Assembly (NCBI GenBank): GCA_032622095.1
Contig: CP136064.1
Location: forward strand, 125,909,605 to 125,973,604
Source: Siphonodentalium dalli
Lineage: Eukaryota > Mollusca > Scaphopoda > Gadilida > Siphonodentaliidae
Reading direction: 5' to 3'
DNA length: 64,000 bases
Each line of letters begins with the position of its first letter. Positions within the stretch are counted from its first letter, which is position 1. Below, piece after piece: positions 1 to 11,275 of this stretch. The position numbers and the translations under genes were made by a program. Under the pieces are notes generated by a model. The model did not search any database and was not told where the DNA came from. It saw nothing but the letters and a program-made list of their open reading frames with translations.

Positions 1-59
1 ATTACAAAATAGCATAGGCCGCCATACTTGTGATCGATATGCCACTTATCACGTGGGTC

Positions 60-225
60 TTAACTTTAAGATTATCTTATGACACCTCACAGCAGTCTTA
101 AAGTTAAGACCAAAGTTAAGACCATCTTAAGTTAAGACCTTGTTCGTGAAACGCACTTATGACTGAAGTTTGAACTTATGACCATCTTAAGTCCCAACAA
201 TGTCATAAGTTGCTTTCATGAAACA
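60..225. repeat. Degenerate TTAAG/CTTAAG repeat cluster
   Basis: Short direct and inverted variants of 'cttaagttaagacc' and 'cttatgac' recur through this stretch, for example 'agtcttaaagttaagacc', 'aagttaagaccatcttaag' and 'cttatgaccatcttaag'. This looks like the remains of a small palindromic element. No ends or target duplication could be placed. Confidence 0.4.
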
Positions 226-930
226 GGGCCCTGGATTTTGTCTGTTCTTGTAAATGACGGGAAATCGCACACACTATTAAATTGCCGGTATCCATAGTAT
301 TCGACACGTTCCCCGCAAGTCAAAATACGGGTGTTAGGAATGTACCGGAGTGTTTCACATCACTTTAAGGGCAAATTGGAGCGATATTCACCTAGTTCGA
401 TAACAGGCAGTTCTGGGCAAAAATGTCATATATAATTAATAAATGCCTATATATTACAAAATTATTTAATAGTGACTATAGGGGCAAACCCCGAACAAGA
501 TCTAAAATCTGTTTGCTTACCTTGCGTTTGTTAAAGTGGCGCGCTCGTTTTCATGTTATACTCGTTTTTAACGACACACCCCTGTTGTATTATCGCTTTA
601 AATATGTCCTTCGTATCGATCTGTATTGTCCATACTAACACATTACGTAAACATGTTTTTAGGTTTAAATGAACCATATCAGTCTATATTAATAAAAACA
701 AGTTGTCTGTTGTTGATATTTCTGATGTGCGTATACGAGAACGAGTTACTTATTACAACACGCGAGAGAGATACTTTATTCCTCCATATCAACGGAGATT
801 ACATATATTACAAATATATACAATAAAATAATCTTACATATAATTTGTTAATACAAGCTGGGAGCTATGCGCGAAAACACATTTGCTAAGTTTCAGTGCA
901 ATTTTACTGCCAGTGTCGTGAACAGTGCTC
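226..930. other. Unassigned AT-rich sequence
   Basis: Only short, low-complexity open frames are present and none resembles a known family. A short segment near 335-370 matches, in inverse orientation, about 30 bases near 18872-18902 ('gaaacactccggta'), so a dispersed repeat end is possible. No RNA gene seen. Confidence 0.4.
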
Positions 931-984
931 AACACAGACACATTTTGTATTACATGTAATGTATGTGTGTAAAATGCATGTATT

Positions 985-2119
985 TTACATGGCCACACCA
1001 ATAATTGACAAAATTAATCACCTGTGCGCGAGAGGTCAATTTCACCAGTGAGTAGTTATAAGCCATTATCAAACAAACTGCCATCAAGAAATTTCAGGCC
1101 AGTCATAAACATGTCTTCTTTCATGGATGCCGAAATGAGAAATTCTTGTCTGATATATGTGCTGTTTTTCACGAGTTATAATTCATTTCGATTGCAAATA
1201 TTCATTATAGCGCCAAAATATAATGCAGGTACAGCGTTGAAATTAAAAAGAGTGACCCCCCCCCCCCCCCATTTACATATATGTTTCTCAAGCCAAAGGT
1301 TGAACAAGCTCCTAACTGTCACAAGCTTTAATTATAACATTTTCGACCATAATCCATGATTGGGGGAGGGGCTGGTTCTCGAAAGCTTCCAATAACTATG
1401 GGAGTTAATTGAATGTATCAGTCGGGATTATCTGGGCAAGAATTACAATGTAATGTTTTACTTAAATATTCTATAGTTGTAAATTTTGCGTATACATGTA
1501 TAACAGTATAACACAAGAGAGGAAAGTTGACGTAGTTGGGAACTCGTAGCTAGGCAACCCTTTCGCCGAATGAAGACAAACATCAACACCATGCATTCAA
1601 ATTTAAAGCTGTATAATATGTTCATAATTATATGAATAGCATAAATTGCTGCATGTTAGATTAATCACTCGTAGAAAACAGACACGACAGACATGACTAC
1701 GATATTTATAAAGCAGGATGTCAGGACGCAGGGTGCTGGATGCACACACCCCGCCGAGGAAATATGCAATGGTGAATTTGGTAGCTTCTGGGATAATATA
1801 GCTCCCCGTGTATGTTGGGGGTCATAGCCTCCTGCGCTGGGGAAGAGGCCATCACTGGTATTAACATCAATAGAAGACTGACAATGATTTAAACAGAACG
1901 TCGACCATTTGAGTTATCGCGCGAATAATTATTTTAAGCGGCCTGACGACTTTGTCCCAGTCAACGGCTCTTCGGCGGTTCAGAGTTTAACTCACTGTGG
2001 TCAAACACAGTCGCAATGATTGGGTTGTCAGCGGACACATATTACACGGTGTGTATGATCCATGTAAAACGCCAAATACACGATATTTACAGAGATTACA
2101 TGCATGTGTGTATCCACCC
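985..2119 (+). mobile_element. Old copy of the GGGTGG-ended (PIF/Harbinger-like) transposon
   Basis: The segment from 'gtattttacatggccacacc' (about 985) onward matches, in the same order, the elements at 53095-55266 and (inverted) 40290-41142. Shared landmarks are the block near 1080-1120, the 'ttgaatgtatc' block near 1411, and the right end 'gcatgtgtgtatccaccc' at 2102-2119 followed by TAA. The left inverted repeat is decayed or deleted, so the left boundary is approximate. A poly-C tract lies at about 1257-1270. No transposase frame is visible, so it is non-autonomous. It is more diverged than the other copies and therefore probably older. Confidence 0.6.
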
Positions 2120-2534
2120 TAAACGCCAAAATATACATAATGGCTAGCTATAGGATATGTTTAACCGCAATAAAACATGTCCAGAGAATTTGTCGCCATT
2201 CAGAGTTGTCCATTTATATGCTGAGGGTATACTTTCTATTCCGAGCAGAGGAAACAAATGAAGCGAACGCATCGCTTTAATATATGCGTGCAATATACGA
2301 TGAATTAAATGTACACAATCCGAATCGGTTGATCCCGTATCATCAGATTCCAACAACACACAATTTCTTACCAAAAAATAATTGCTAACCACTGTCAACT
2401 CAAGTATATAATTTTTCAAAACGTGTTATATATCAACATTTTGTTCAGCGCAATATGGTATCGAGAGTATGTTCGTCGCCTCGTCGAATATTTTCTAGGC
2501 CGCCAAATATTCCAGGTGGTGAAAAATAATAGAT

Positions 2535-2670
2535 TTTTAAAATCGATATCTGATAACTCTGAGCTTTGATGGCGGATTTCTCAACTCTAATCAAATAGTT
2601 TTTACCCCGAAGCCAAAGAAATAGTAATTCAGGAGCGTTAATTTGGATTATGTATCTTGAAGCAGTTGAG
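2535..2670. repeat. Fragment of TTAA-flanked MITE family
   Basis: The stretch 'gatatctgataactctgag' through 'gaagccaaagaaatagtaat' matches the right half of the complete MITE at 59314-59712. The terminal inverted repeat is degraded, so this is an old partial copy. Confidence 0.5.
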
Positions 2671-2715
2671 TCATCGCGTTTAATTTTCATAAACTGGTCG
2701 CACATACCGGAAGCG

Positions 2716-2740
2716 CGATACGATACGATACGATACGATT
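2716..2740. repeat. (CGATA)n microsatellite
   Basis: About five tandem CGATA pentamers. Confidence 0.9.
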
Positions 2741-2839
2741 TTATTAGCTAAAGTTATCATGAATATTATGATGTTGAAGCTATATATAATACAGAATATG
2801 GTAATACATAAAATACGTGACGCATGCGCGAGTTGTGGG

Positions 2840-3060
2840 AGGGGTGGGAGTAGCTTTGTACTTTCAGTGGGAATTGTGGCGTGGTGTTATGGTGGTTCTA
2901 ATGAGGTTTCCTTTAGCAGAATTGGCGAAATCTAGAGTAAAGCCGCATGGAAATTACTAGGGGTGGGTGTTGTATCATAGGGGTGGGGTGAGGGATTGTG
3001 GTTCCAATGAAGTTTCATTTTGACATCAGGGGCAAAATCTAGAGTGGTACCACATGAGAA
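2840..3060. repeat. Two diverged tandem units of about 115 bp
   Basis: 'gtggttctaatgaggtttc' near 2890 recurs as 'gtggttccaatgaagtttc' near 3000, each followed by 'aaatctagagt' and 'cacatg' or 'gcatgg'. The general layout resembles the other tandem-unit elements of the window. Confidence 0.55.
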
Positions 3061-3133
3061 ATGGTGTATCCATAGGGAGGGGTTGGGGTATATAGTATGC
3101 CCATATTGTAGGATTGTTCAGCTTGGCCCATAG

Positions 3134-4222
3134 TTAAGCCCCAGGGTGTTCCTGGCAAAATTTGAGGGCTTTTTGGATAAAGAGAGTCAAATGGGCCAAT
3201 ATTCTACCTTTCTTAGTGTTGAAAAGTGCGTTTAGTTTCATTGTGTTTGGCCTGATATAGTAGTATGGTTCGATGTGTCTCTTCCTGATATCATTCAATT
3301 TTTGACATTTAAGGATAATGTGGAATCCGTCTCCTATTTCCAGGTTACATAGCTTGCATTTACGGTCGGTATACTCTGTGTTTGTCCAGGAACCCGTTTC
3401 AATTGGTAAATGATGATTTCTCGTTCTAAATTTCAATAATCGTGAGACGGTGCATTGATTCCTGGATAAGATGTACGGTTCTTTGTCAAAGTTAGTTTTT
3501 ACTATTCTGTAGAATCCGTATTTGCTGGACGATGATATAGAACCCCTCCATTCTTGAATAAATATGTCGTGTAGTCTTTCTGTTATTGCTCTATTGAATT
3601 TCTTTGTTTCGGGGGCCCACTGGTTGATCCAAAATGACGACCGTCCCAATTCGTTCAAAGTATTACGTACGTATTTCAACCATGCATTATTGTTTGATGA
3701 TGTAAGGGCGGAGTAATATAATTTTAGTGGTAACCTATTTGTGGGCATATTCATAAGTTTTCCCCAATATGAGAGTAGTCTTGTTTTTATTTTGAGCTCT
3801 ATCGGGTATATTCCTGTTTCACCGTAAATAAAGGTAGTGGCAGTTGATTTTTTTAAGCCGAACATGAATTTAAGGAACCATATATATCTCTATAGCTTTC
3901 CGAACGCTGTTATGTTTTCGTGACCCCATACTTCACACCCGTATGTAATTATCGGTACAATGGTTTTTTCGTATATGTCAAGGGTACAATCGAATGTTAG
4001 TTTGTGCTTTCTAACTTTACTTATTATGGTATACATTGCCTTTTTTGCGTCATTACATCTGATGTCTCTCTCTCTTTTAAAGTTGCACGTTTTGCTGAAC
4101 CAAGTACCTAGGTACTTAAAGTGATTTACACTTTCGATGAGTTCGCCGTTTATGTGCAGTTTAAGTGGTAAGTTAATCTTTTTTCGCCCACTGAAAATCA
4201 TAGCTTTCATAGCGCGAGTCAT
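3134..4222 (-). mobile_element. 5'-truncated LINE: reverse transcriptase C-terminal part
   Basis: On the minus strand 4222 to 3134 encodes the thumb and C-terminal region of a non-LTR retrotransposon polyprotein. Landmarks are 'FKYLGTWFS' (the FxYLG motif after the catalytic palm), 'IYEKTIVPIITYGCEVWG' and a C-terminal cysteine/histidine cluster 'CKLCNLEIGDGFHIILKC'. The catalytic YxDD palm and the endonuclease are absent, so the copy is 5'-truncated, as is common for LINEs. One in-frame TAG at 3887-3889 separates two otherwise continuous open frames (110 and 243 residues). The frame is not shifted there, so this is a single nonsense change. The stop near 3134 is probably the natural end. It belongs to the same broad group as the fragments at 13740-15010 and 32179-34600. 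The clade (CR1, L2 or Jockey group) is not assigned with certainty. Confidence 0.8.
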
Positions 4223-4690
4223 ACACTGTTATCATCGAGCTGCATTGTCTGGACTCTTATCAACGGAAACGGTTCTCGTTTGAAATATACGAGACGCGAG
4301 ATTGTTGACCAAGTATGTTTCTCTCTCACGCTTACCATGGCTTAGGTCTGAGTACTTTAAGCATTTCGGAAGTTATCTGATTAAATTGATAACTCGATCG
4401 TCAGATTAAGATACCCACAGACACAATCTTGACATATAAACGAGATATAGACAGCATATAAATACGTGGATGTTTACCAGTGCATATGCATGGGTGCCCC
4501 TAGTTGAGATCCAACACAGACCGGAAACTATATCGCAGTAACGCCACCGTCACCAATAAACTAACAATGAGAAACAACGTCGGATATATGAACAGGCTTC
4601 GACTAAAATCGGGAAAACATGCACGGCGGGGGCAATTCAGCTCCATATATCAACATTCTAACATTAAGACCGTGACTCCGACACCTCGGT
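4223..4690. other. Unassigned sequence
   Basis: Upstream of the truncated LINE. Only short open frames without family resemblance were seen. Confidence 0.4.
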
Positions 4691-4699
4691 GAGAATCCA

Positions 4700-5640
4700 C
4701 ATGATACGACCAGTTATAAATCATTCTGTTAATAGTATGGTCGTTCTGTGGTTAGACCCGGAATTAATTGGTAAAGAGTTCGTTCTGGTATCAAAAGGTC
4801 CGAACTGGTCTGCAGAACAACATATACACAATCCGCTTTTGGGGAAGTTCTCATGTCAACATGGCGTCCACAATGGCAGTTGGTATATACCGGAAAATGT
4901 TGAATTTCTGCGGTAAGTGCACCAATTAATGCCAAATTAGTAACTAATTGAAATATACGCAAACAATGTTTAGTCGTAAACCATGTCTGTAGAATGTATG
5001 TCCAAAAATGGCCGACAAAATGGACAAAGTCGAATTAAATTTACATCCTGTGCAAAATTTAATAGCTATAGTCCTATAATAGTATACACACGCTCCTATT
5101 ATATATATGCGAAGAATGCGTGCAGAGAATAAGAGAGAGCAAGCGAAAGCAGGGACTCATACATGTGCAACTGTTATTCAATCTGGACTTTTTTGGCATC
5201 CAGATGAGGGCGAAGTTTTATCTGTACAGTTTATCGCGAATCGTGTGATATATGTATAATTGAAGAAGTCAATGGGATTTAACAGGGATGTGTTGATTCT
5301 GTGTACGTTTCTAGAAGCAGAAATATATGTACTCAGAACAGTTTCACAAATGCGACCGATCATAACTTTATTTTGATACCTACAACATCAAACCTTTCAA
5401 TTCACTGCAATAGAACAGTATGACAGATATTCATATAGCACTGGGTAAACTGTGTACTATTGTCCGTGTCACAAAATAGTAGTCATATTTGCCCTGGTCG
5501 TGGTGAAACACGAATATTTCGCTTTTATCACAAGAATGCATGGTGGTATACTATATGAACGCAAGTTATGAAAATTAATATTAAAAATAATAACCGCATC
5601 ACCGCGTTTACCCCTTCTCTCTATTGTTACATATATCTGC
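4700..5640. repeat. Dispersed repeat shared with 45.1-49 kb
   Basis: Blocks of this segment recur elsewhere. 'gcagaacaacatatacacaa' and 'gtgcaccaattaatgccaaa' match 45120-45150 and 47100-47200. 'ctagaagcagaaatatatgt' and 'tatttcgcttttatcacaag' match 48680-48910, and the latter also 48440. The order of blocks is conserved, so one ancestral repeat of about 0.9 kb is likely. A small piece ('tagacccggaat') also sits near 39724. No protein is recognised. Confidence 0.6.
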
Positions 5641-5879
5641 TGCACACAGAACCACAACTAACAGTACTGAGTGTATGGGTAACGCTGAGCATTATGTCAT
5701 ATATGTAGCAGCTTTAAACGCTGATGATTCCCGTTGTGAAGTGCCGATGAAGTAATTTGAACAAAATTGTCTACTAAGAAACCGGTTTGGTAGCAGCTTG
5801 AAAATGTGTCCTACATAAAGTTTATACGATGTGCGTCTCTGTGGTCTGGTGAGATGGGATGCTAATCTCATATATATTT

Positions 5880-6400
5880 TGAAGACCTCTGTCTGTATGT
5901 ATGTTTGTTTGTTTGTCATTAATACAAATCTACGATTCTCGACCGATCGGGACGAAACTTGGTACGTGTGTGTAGTTTGACCAGGCGGTGGACGTTGTCG
6001 TATCGGCGAGCCCGTGCGGCGCCCGCTTCGCGCATGCGCAGACGAAATCTCGGGAACGGGTGGAGCTATCGACTTGAAATTTGCAATGTGAATGTATCTT
6101 GCGCCGGGTACAAATTGTATCGGGTCGCCGAGCCCGTGCGACGCCAGCTTCGCGCATGCGCAGACCAGATCTCGGAAACGGGTGGAGCTATCGACTTGAA
6201 ATTTGGGGTGTGAATGTATCTTGCCCCGGATACGAATTTTATCGGGTCGCCGAGCCCGTGCGACGCCAGCTTCGCGCATGCGCAGACGAGATCTCGGAAA
6301 CGGGTGGAGCTATCGACTTGAAATTTGGTATGTGAATGTATCTTGCCCCGGATACGAATTTTATCGGGTCGAATAGCCCGGACAACGTCGGGCTCATCGG
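5880..6400. mobile_element. Tandem-repeat element with 122-bp core units
   Basis: An AT-rich boundary ('atatattttgaagacct') is followed by a CTGT/TGTT-rich microsatellite at 5889-5920 and then about three and a half units of exactly 122 bp ('gagctatcgacttgaaattt' begins at 6063, 6185 and 6307). Each unit contains 'gcgcatgcgcaga' and 'tcggaaacgggtgg'. The design (conserved end, microsatellite, core tandem repeats) resembles the pearl/Helentron-like elements of bivalves. That link is inference. Open frames of up to 195 residues crossing the units are by-products of the repeat, not genes. Confidence 0.65.
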
Positions 6401-6403
6401 CTA

Positions 6404-8787
6404 TCTATACTATATATTTTGAGACTTCGTATATATGTGTGTGTGTGTGTGTGTGTGTACTTCATAGAATCCAAAACGCGTATACAGATTGAGATCAAAT
6501 TTCGTATGTAAGTGTAAAATACCACCGACACCGCCGTAATCGTGTTTTCGAGAAGCTCTGAGCACCCTTTATCCACTCCCAGTCATCGAAATCAGCTCAA
6601 ACGGCACGGCCGGGGTTAATAACGTCATTATATATATATATGAAGTCAGAGTCTCCAAAGTTATACCGGAACAAACACGTGTTTACGTCGTCTTGGAGGT
6701 CCACGATGGGAGTCTGACTTCAATGCAATGTTATCGCTCGAAACACGTGTTTACTTCGTGTTGAGGTTCACGATGGGAGTCTGACAATTGTTATCGCTCG
6801 AAATAGTACATTAGGACGGGAAGGGCTGGACAGATTGAGCTCAAACTTCCTATCTAAAGGTAAAATACCACGTACGATGTCGTCCACGCGTTTTCCAGAA
6901 GCTCCGAGCACCCGTACTCCACTCCCAGTCATAAAAATCAGCTCAAACGGCACGGCCGGGGTTAATAACGTCATTATATATATATATACGAATTCAACGT
7001 TATTAGCATCTGCATTGAGTGCATTTCCTAGAACGCAACACGTGTTTTACGTCGTCTTGAGGTTCACGATGGGAGTCATTTCAATGCAATGTTATCGCTC
7101 GAAACACGTGTTTACTTCGTGTTGAGGTTCACGATGGGAGTCTGACATTTCAATGCAATGTTATCGCTCGAAATATTATGCAGAAAGGCAGATCTCGGAA
7201 ACGGGTGGAGCTATCGACCTGAAATTTGCTATGTGAATGTATCTTGCACCGGGTACAAATTTTATCGGGTCGCCGAGCCCATGCGACGCCCGTGCAGCGC
7301 ATGCGCAGACGAGATCTCGGAAACGGGTGGAGCTATCGACTTGAAATTTGCTATGTGAATGTATCTTGGGCCGGGTACAAATTTGATCGGGTCGCCGAGC
7401 CCGTGCGACGCCAGCTTCGCGCATGCGCAGACCAGATCTCGGAAACGGGTGGAGCTACCGGGTACAATTTTTTCTTATTGAAACGCGTGGAGCTAAAAAT
7501 TAAAAAAAAATATAAACAAATGTCACAATTAACTCATTGAAAAACAAAAAATGTCATGTTTCGGACAAGCCGCCGGTGGCGGGCTACCCTGCTAGTCTAT
7601 ACTATATATTTTGAGACTTCGTATATATGTGTGTGTGTGTGTGTGTGTGTACTTCATAGAATCCAAAACGCGTATACAGATTGAGATCAAATTTCGTATG
7701 TAAGTGTAAAATACCACCGACACCGCCGTAATCGTGTTTTCGAGAAGCTCTGAGCACCCTTTATCCACTCCCAGTCATCGAAATCAGCTCAAACGGCACG
7801 GCCGGGGTTAATAACGTCATTATATATATATATGAAGTCAGAGTCTCCAAAGTTATACCGGAACAAACACGTGTTTACGTCGTCTTGGAGGTCCACGATG
7901 GGAGTCTGACTTCAATGCAATGTTATCGCTCGAAACACGTGTTTACTTCGTGTTGAGGTTCACGATGGGAGTCTGACAATTGTTATCGCTCGAAATAGTA
8001 CATTAGGACGGGAAGGGCTGGACAGATTGAGCTCAAACTTCCTATCTAAAGGTAAAATAGCACGTACGATGTCGTCCACGCGTTTTCCAGAAGCTCCGAG
8101 CACCCGTACTCCACTCCCAGTCATAAAAATCAGCTCAAACGGCACGGCCGGGGTTAATAACGTCATTATATATATATATACGAATTCAACGTTATTAGCA
8201 TCTGCATTGAGTGCATTTCCTAGAACGCAACACGTGTTTTACGTCGTCTTGAGGTTCACGATGGGAGTCATTTCAATGCAATGTTATCGCTCGAAACACG
8301 TGTTTACTTCGTGTTGAGGTTCACGATGGGAGTCTGACATTTCAATGCAATGTTATCGCTCGAAATATTATGCAGAAAGGCAGATCTCGGAAACGGGTGG
8401 AGCTATCGACCTGAAATTTGCTATGTGAATGTATCTTGCACCGGGTACAAATTTTATCGGGTCGCCGAGCCCATGCGACGCCCGTGCAGCGCATGCGCAG
8501 ACGAGATCTCGGAAACGGGTGGAGCTATCGACTTGAAATTTGCTATGTGAATGTATCTTGGGCCGGGTACAAATTTGATCGGGTCGCCGAGCCCGTGCGA
8601 CGCCAGCTTCGCGCATGCGCAGACCAGATCTCGGAAACGGGTGGAGCTACCGGGTACAATTTTTTCTTATTGAAACGCGTGGAGCTAAAAATTAAAAAAA
8701 AATATAAACAAATGTCACAATTAACTCATTGAAAAACAAAAAATGTCATGTTTCGGACAAGCCGCCGGTGGCGGGCTACCCTGCTAG
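6404..8787. repeat. Perfectly paired 1,192-bp tandem duplication
   Basis: Unit 1 is 6404-7595 and unit 2 is 7596-8787. They appear identical by eye, including the length of the (GT)n microsatellite, except C at 6868 versus G at 8060. A third partial start ('tctactatatattttgagac') begins at 8788. Inside each unit are the microsatellite, several 'ttatcgctcgaaa...cacgatgggagt' subrepeats and two to three 122-bp core units. Matching paired open frames (for example 6768-6974 and 7960-8166, minus) are mirrored artefacts of the duplication. Confidence 0.9.
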
Positions 8788-8929
8788 TCTACTATATATT
8801 TTGAGACTTCCGTATATATATATTATAGGGATTAAGGAGAGGTGCCTCTCGGCCCTTTCGACAATCCCGGGCTAGCCCCCCCGAACCACTCACTCTACTA
8901 TATATATGTGTGTGTATAAAAAAAATTCG

Positions 8930-9560
8930 GGGGACTATTAAAATATCCGGTGTCCGTCCGTCTGTCCGGAAATGGTTTCCGGATGATACTTTATCTGAAT
9001 CAAATTTAGTATGGTAGTTTATCAGCCCAAAATACAGGTCAGGTTCGAATATGGGTTTGCTCTGCCCAATTTTGTGAGAGTTATGGCCCTTTTACGACTT
9101 AGAATACTGTCAATTTTGGTTTCCGGATGATAACTTTAGTTTCGGTTATTAGATCAAAAGCAAATTTCATAGGTGAGTTTATCAGACCAAAATACAGGTT
9201 AAATTCGAATATGGGTTTGCTCCGCCCATTTTTGCGAGAGTTGTGGCCTTTTTTTCCTTAGAATTTTGTGTAATTTTCTGGTTTCCGGATGATAACTTCA
9301 GTTATTATGATCATATCTCAACCAAATTAGGTATGTGAGTTTATCAGCCCTATATACAGGTCAAGTTCGAATATGCTCCGCCCATTTTTGCGAGAGTTGT
9401 GGCCCTTTTTCGACTTGGAATCCTGTCAATTTCTGGTTTCCGGATGCTAACTTCAGTTTGTGTGATTATATCTGAACCAAATTTGGAATGTGCGTTTATC
9501 AGCTCGAAATACAGATCAAGTTCGAATATGGGTACAAGCCACTTTTTCGGGGGACACTGT
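8930..9560. mobile_element. Tandem-repeat element with about 150-bp core units
   Basis: A 'gtccgtccgtctgtccgg' microsatellite near 8950 precedes four diverged units starting with 'ggtttccggatg' at about 8973, 9119, 9280 and 9435 (spacing 146-161). Each has 'gtttatcag' and 'cgaatatgg' landmarks. The architecture matches the 122-bp element, but the unit sequence differs. Confidence 0.6.
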
Positions 9561-9639
9561 GATCGGACGGCCTTTTATTAAACATAACTTAAAGATACGG
9601 GCGGCGTTGGCGGTGGGTATGCTGTTAAAATATTCACCT

Positions 9640-10706
9640 CCGTCAAAAGCCGCAAAAATAAACAGAAAGAATAGTAAAATATAGACAGACTTTGTTCTTA
9701 TACCAATCAGAAATATGGCATAAACAGTATGTTATTGTCAATATTTTCCCCTTTGTTATGTAAACAAAAGCAAAAAACGTTACGTTTCCTGGCTTTCGTT
9801 TAGATCCGGATATGATAACCATAAAGAGCGTTATTTGTTGCTGTTTTCCTGATTTGGAAACAATAAAGAGCGTTTATATCATGTTTGTGTGATTAACCAA
9901 TAGAATAGGCTCTTGTTTACGTACACCATCGTACGTCTTGACGACAATATACTATTTACGCGCTGATTATGTTTGGCATATGAACAGAATTATATATATT
10001 TTAACATTCCTTCTGTTGATGGCGATTTGGACATATATGAATATTTCTGCAACGAACGCCACCCGTGCCTTTAAGACAAAATCCATTCAATTTCAACATA
10101 AATGTAAACATTTCCGAAATGTTACGATAAAAAAACAAAAAATGTCCAACATTTTTTTAATTGTTTACCATTTCTGGAATACTTAAGGCACATTATAGCA
10201 AATATTGTAAATATACCAAATGAAGAGCAGAGGACAAATCCAACAATGGAACGGATAAATAGAACCAAATAAGACAATTTGATCCGCCAACTCTTGATAA
10301 ACATAAGCGGTCATCTGTTGTGAACTGGATATATCTATATATATCGACATTCACCACAAACACTTGGGCATGCACCATCCTCCAGGATAATCATGTATTG
10401 TGTTTCTATTACTTCCTCTACACCGTAACATACAGTAGCGGCTGTTTGCTCCGGGGGAAAGGAGGTTTCCATAAGTTTCATAACTTCGATCTCCTATGCA
10501 TGATGCATCGACATATGTACATATGTTCCATGTCTTGTGTAATTTTGTGTTATGCATGTTGATCACAATATATATGTACACTAAGTTAAATGAACAGTGA
10601 AATGACTCACGCGGGCCAATGACAGATTTGGAACAATAAAGACGTTCATTGTTAGTCTACTTATGATATGGTTAAAATGAAGAGGGTTTGTCTCTGTGCG
10701 AAAATT
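9640..10706. other. AT-rich sequence with a dispersed AATAAAGAGCGTT repeat
   Basis: 'ataaagagcgttta' occurs near 9820 and 9865, with relatives near 10635 and 12515. Several copies are followed by 'ctgtgc.aaaattgaaaacag'. No gene recognised. Confidence 0.45.
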
Positions 10707-10714
10707 GAAAACAG

Positions 10715-11267
10715 TAGGGCCCAGCGAATCGGGGTTTTTTCATTTCGAATCGAATCTCGAATCGAATCAGCCAAATGTTACCGAATCGCATCGAATCTCG
10801 AATCGAATCATTGCATCAGGCATAATAATAGTGAAGATGAAGATAATACATGACTCTGAGGTCGTACCAATATCAATTTCCCACTTCGTAAAGACGATAA
10901 ATCAGTACATTACAATGTAAATATTATCTATAAATGAATCATTTATTGTGGCCATCTCTGTTATACAATAAGCCAGAAAGCAATCGCGTTCACTAGTTTT
11001 GACATATATATGAAATTTTGCTAGATCAGTGGCATAAGTGTTACAATGCATCGGTGGTCTATAGTATAGCTCTGTCGACGGCAATGTTATTTACATGCGT
11101 TGTTATCATAATATATCATAAAAAGCAGTGTGGTCCGTTGAAGTAATGAGAATGCAACTGCATGGTGCCAATGATTCGATACAATTCGAATCAGGAAAGC
11201 CAATTTCGAATCGAATCATATGAAAGATTCCGAATCGCATCGAATCGAGTCGATTCGCAGGGCGGTA
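10715..11267. mobile_element. hAT-type MITE with GAATCGAATC subterminal arrays
   Basis: Ends are 'tagggcccagcgaatcg' on the left and 'cgattcgcagggcggta' on the right, which form an imperfect inverted repeat. Both subterminal regions are arrays of CGAATCGAATC. Flanks are GAAAACAG (10707-10714) and GAATACAG (11268-11275), an 8-bp target duplication with one mismatch, as expected for hAT elements. A relative of the target without the insertion lies at 12545-12575 ('gaaaacagctggaaa'). No transposase is encoded (553 bp). Confidence 0.75.
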
Positions 11268-11275
11268 GAATACAG

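Noticed and set aside
5692..6335. Open frames of 75-195 residues across the 122-bp units on both strands
   Set aside because: The peptides repeat in every frame because the DNA is a tandem repeat with few stops. There is no start context or domain.
6768..8732. Paired identical open frames in the 1,192-bp duplication
   Set aside because: They are mirrored by the duplication, overlap on opposite strands and consist of transposon-end and microsatellite sequence.
9050..9060. tRNA B-box-like 'ggttcgaat'
   Set aside because: It recurs as part of the 150-bp repeat unit and no matching A-box or cloverleaf can be drawn around it.
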